Shown: positions 6,187 through 6,207 of the stretch, piece by piece
Layout of the letters: every line of letters begins with the position of its first letter
Position numbering within the stretch: the first letter of the stretch is position 1
Assembly: GCA_945632055.1 (NCBI GenBank)
Contig: CALZCU010000067.1
Coordinates: 1-6,207, forward strand
Source of the DNA: an uncultured Ruminococcus sp.
GTDB taxonomy: Bacteria > Bacillota > Clostridia > Oscillospirales > Acutalibacteraceae
DNA: 6,207 bases
Direction: 5' to 3'
Position numbers and translations under genes: made by a program
Notes under the pieces: generated by a model
Seen by the model: only the letters and a program-made list of their open reading frames with translations
Databases searched by the model: none
Told to the model about the DNA's origin: nothing

Positions 6187-6207
6187 ATTACATCCAAGGC
6201 TCCCCTT
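6187..6207. repeat. Possible left end of a dispersed palindromic repeat, cut by the window edge
   Basis: The last bases include ATTACATCCAAGGCTCCCCT. From general familiarity, genomes of Ruminococcus, Faecalibacterium and relatives carry many short intergenic palindromic repeats that begin with a similar AAGGCTCCC motif and continue with a complementary GGGAGC arm. The matching arm would lie beyond 6207, so this is suspicion only. The rest of the tail (6099-6186) holds no gene. It has an inverted pair CAGGCT/AGCCTG (6126-6131 and 6148-6153) without a T-run. Confidence 0.25.

Noticed and set aside
1..6207. CRISPR array, tRNA, rRNA or insertion sequence
   Set aside because: No regularly spaced direct repeats, tRNA-like cloverleaf, rRNA motif or transposase reading frame was found on either strand.

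Overview
The window looks like chromosomal DNA of a low-to-mid GC Gram-positive anaerobe of the class Clostridia. A Ruminococcus/Oscillospiraceae-type gut bacterium is the best guess. The reasons are the strong AGGAGG-like ribosome sites, sigma-A style promoters, a short class II aldolase of the Firmicutes type, an HtrA protease with a cytoplasmic N-terminal tail and one membrane helix, and a lipoprotein signal followed by a Ser/Thr/Gln-rich linker. The genus is inferred from protein flavour and was not tested.

Layout, left to right. (1) A plus-strand SGNH/DltD-like hydrolase gene enters from the left edge and ends at 1066; its N-terminus lies outside the window. (2) A 191-bp convergent intergenic region (1067-1257) holds two intrinsic terminators, both oriented for minus-strand transcription, with a structured ~70-nt segment between them. 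(3) fba, the glycolytic class II fructose-bisphosphate aldolase, lies on the minus strand (2124 to 1258). (4) A divergent control region (about 2125-2431) has a promoter for each side and an imperfect 39-bp palindrome between them. (5) A plus-strand pair follows, an HtrA/DegP-family membrane serine protease and a DUF3089-type alpha/beta-hydrolase lipoprotein, 25 bp apart and probably co-transcribed. (6) A Cof-type HAD phosphatase has its own strong extended -10 promoter. (7) The last 109 bp carry no gene; the final bases resemble the start of a dispersed palindromic repeat common in this bacterial group.

The genes are mostly ordinary. Fba serves central carbon metabolism. HtrA and the lipoprotein hydrolase should both act on the outer face of the membrane. 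The SGNH protein resembles enzymes that modify cell-surface polymers. The HAD enzyme is a cytosolic sugar-phosphate or cofactor phosphatase of unknown substrate.

The most unusual signal is a perfect 21-bp identity between the non-coding region downstream of fba (1145-1165) and the coding sequence of the DUF3089 lipoprotein (4351-4371). A minus-strand transcript reading past fba would therefore carry 21 nt perfectly complementary to the lipoprotein mRNA. This makes a 3'-UTR-derived antisense RNA a testable possibility, though a recombined gene fragment is an alternative.
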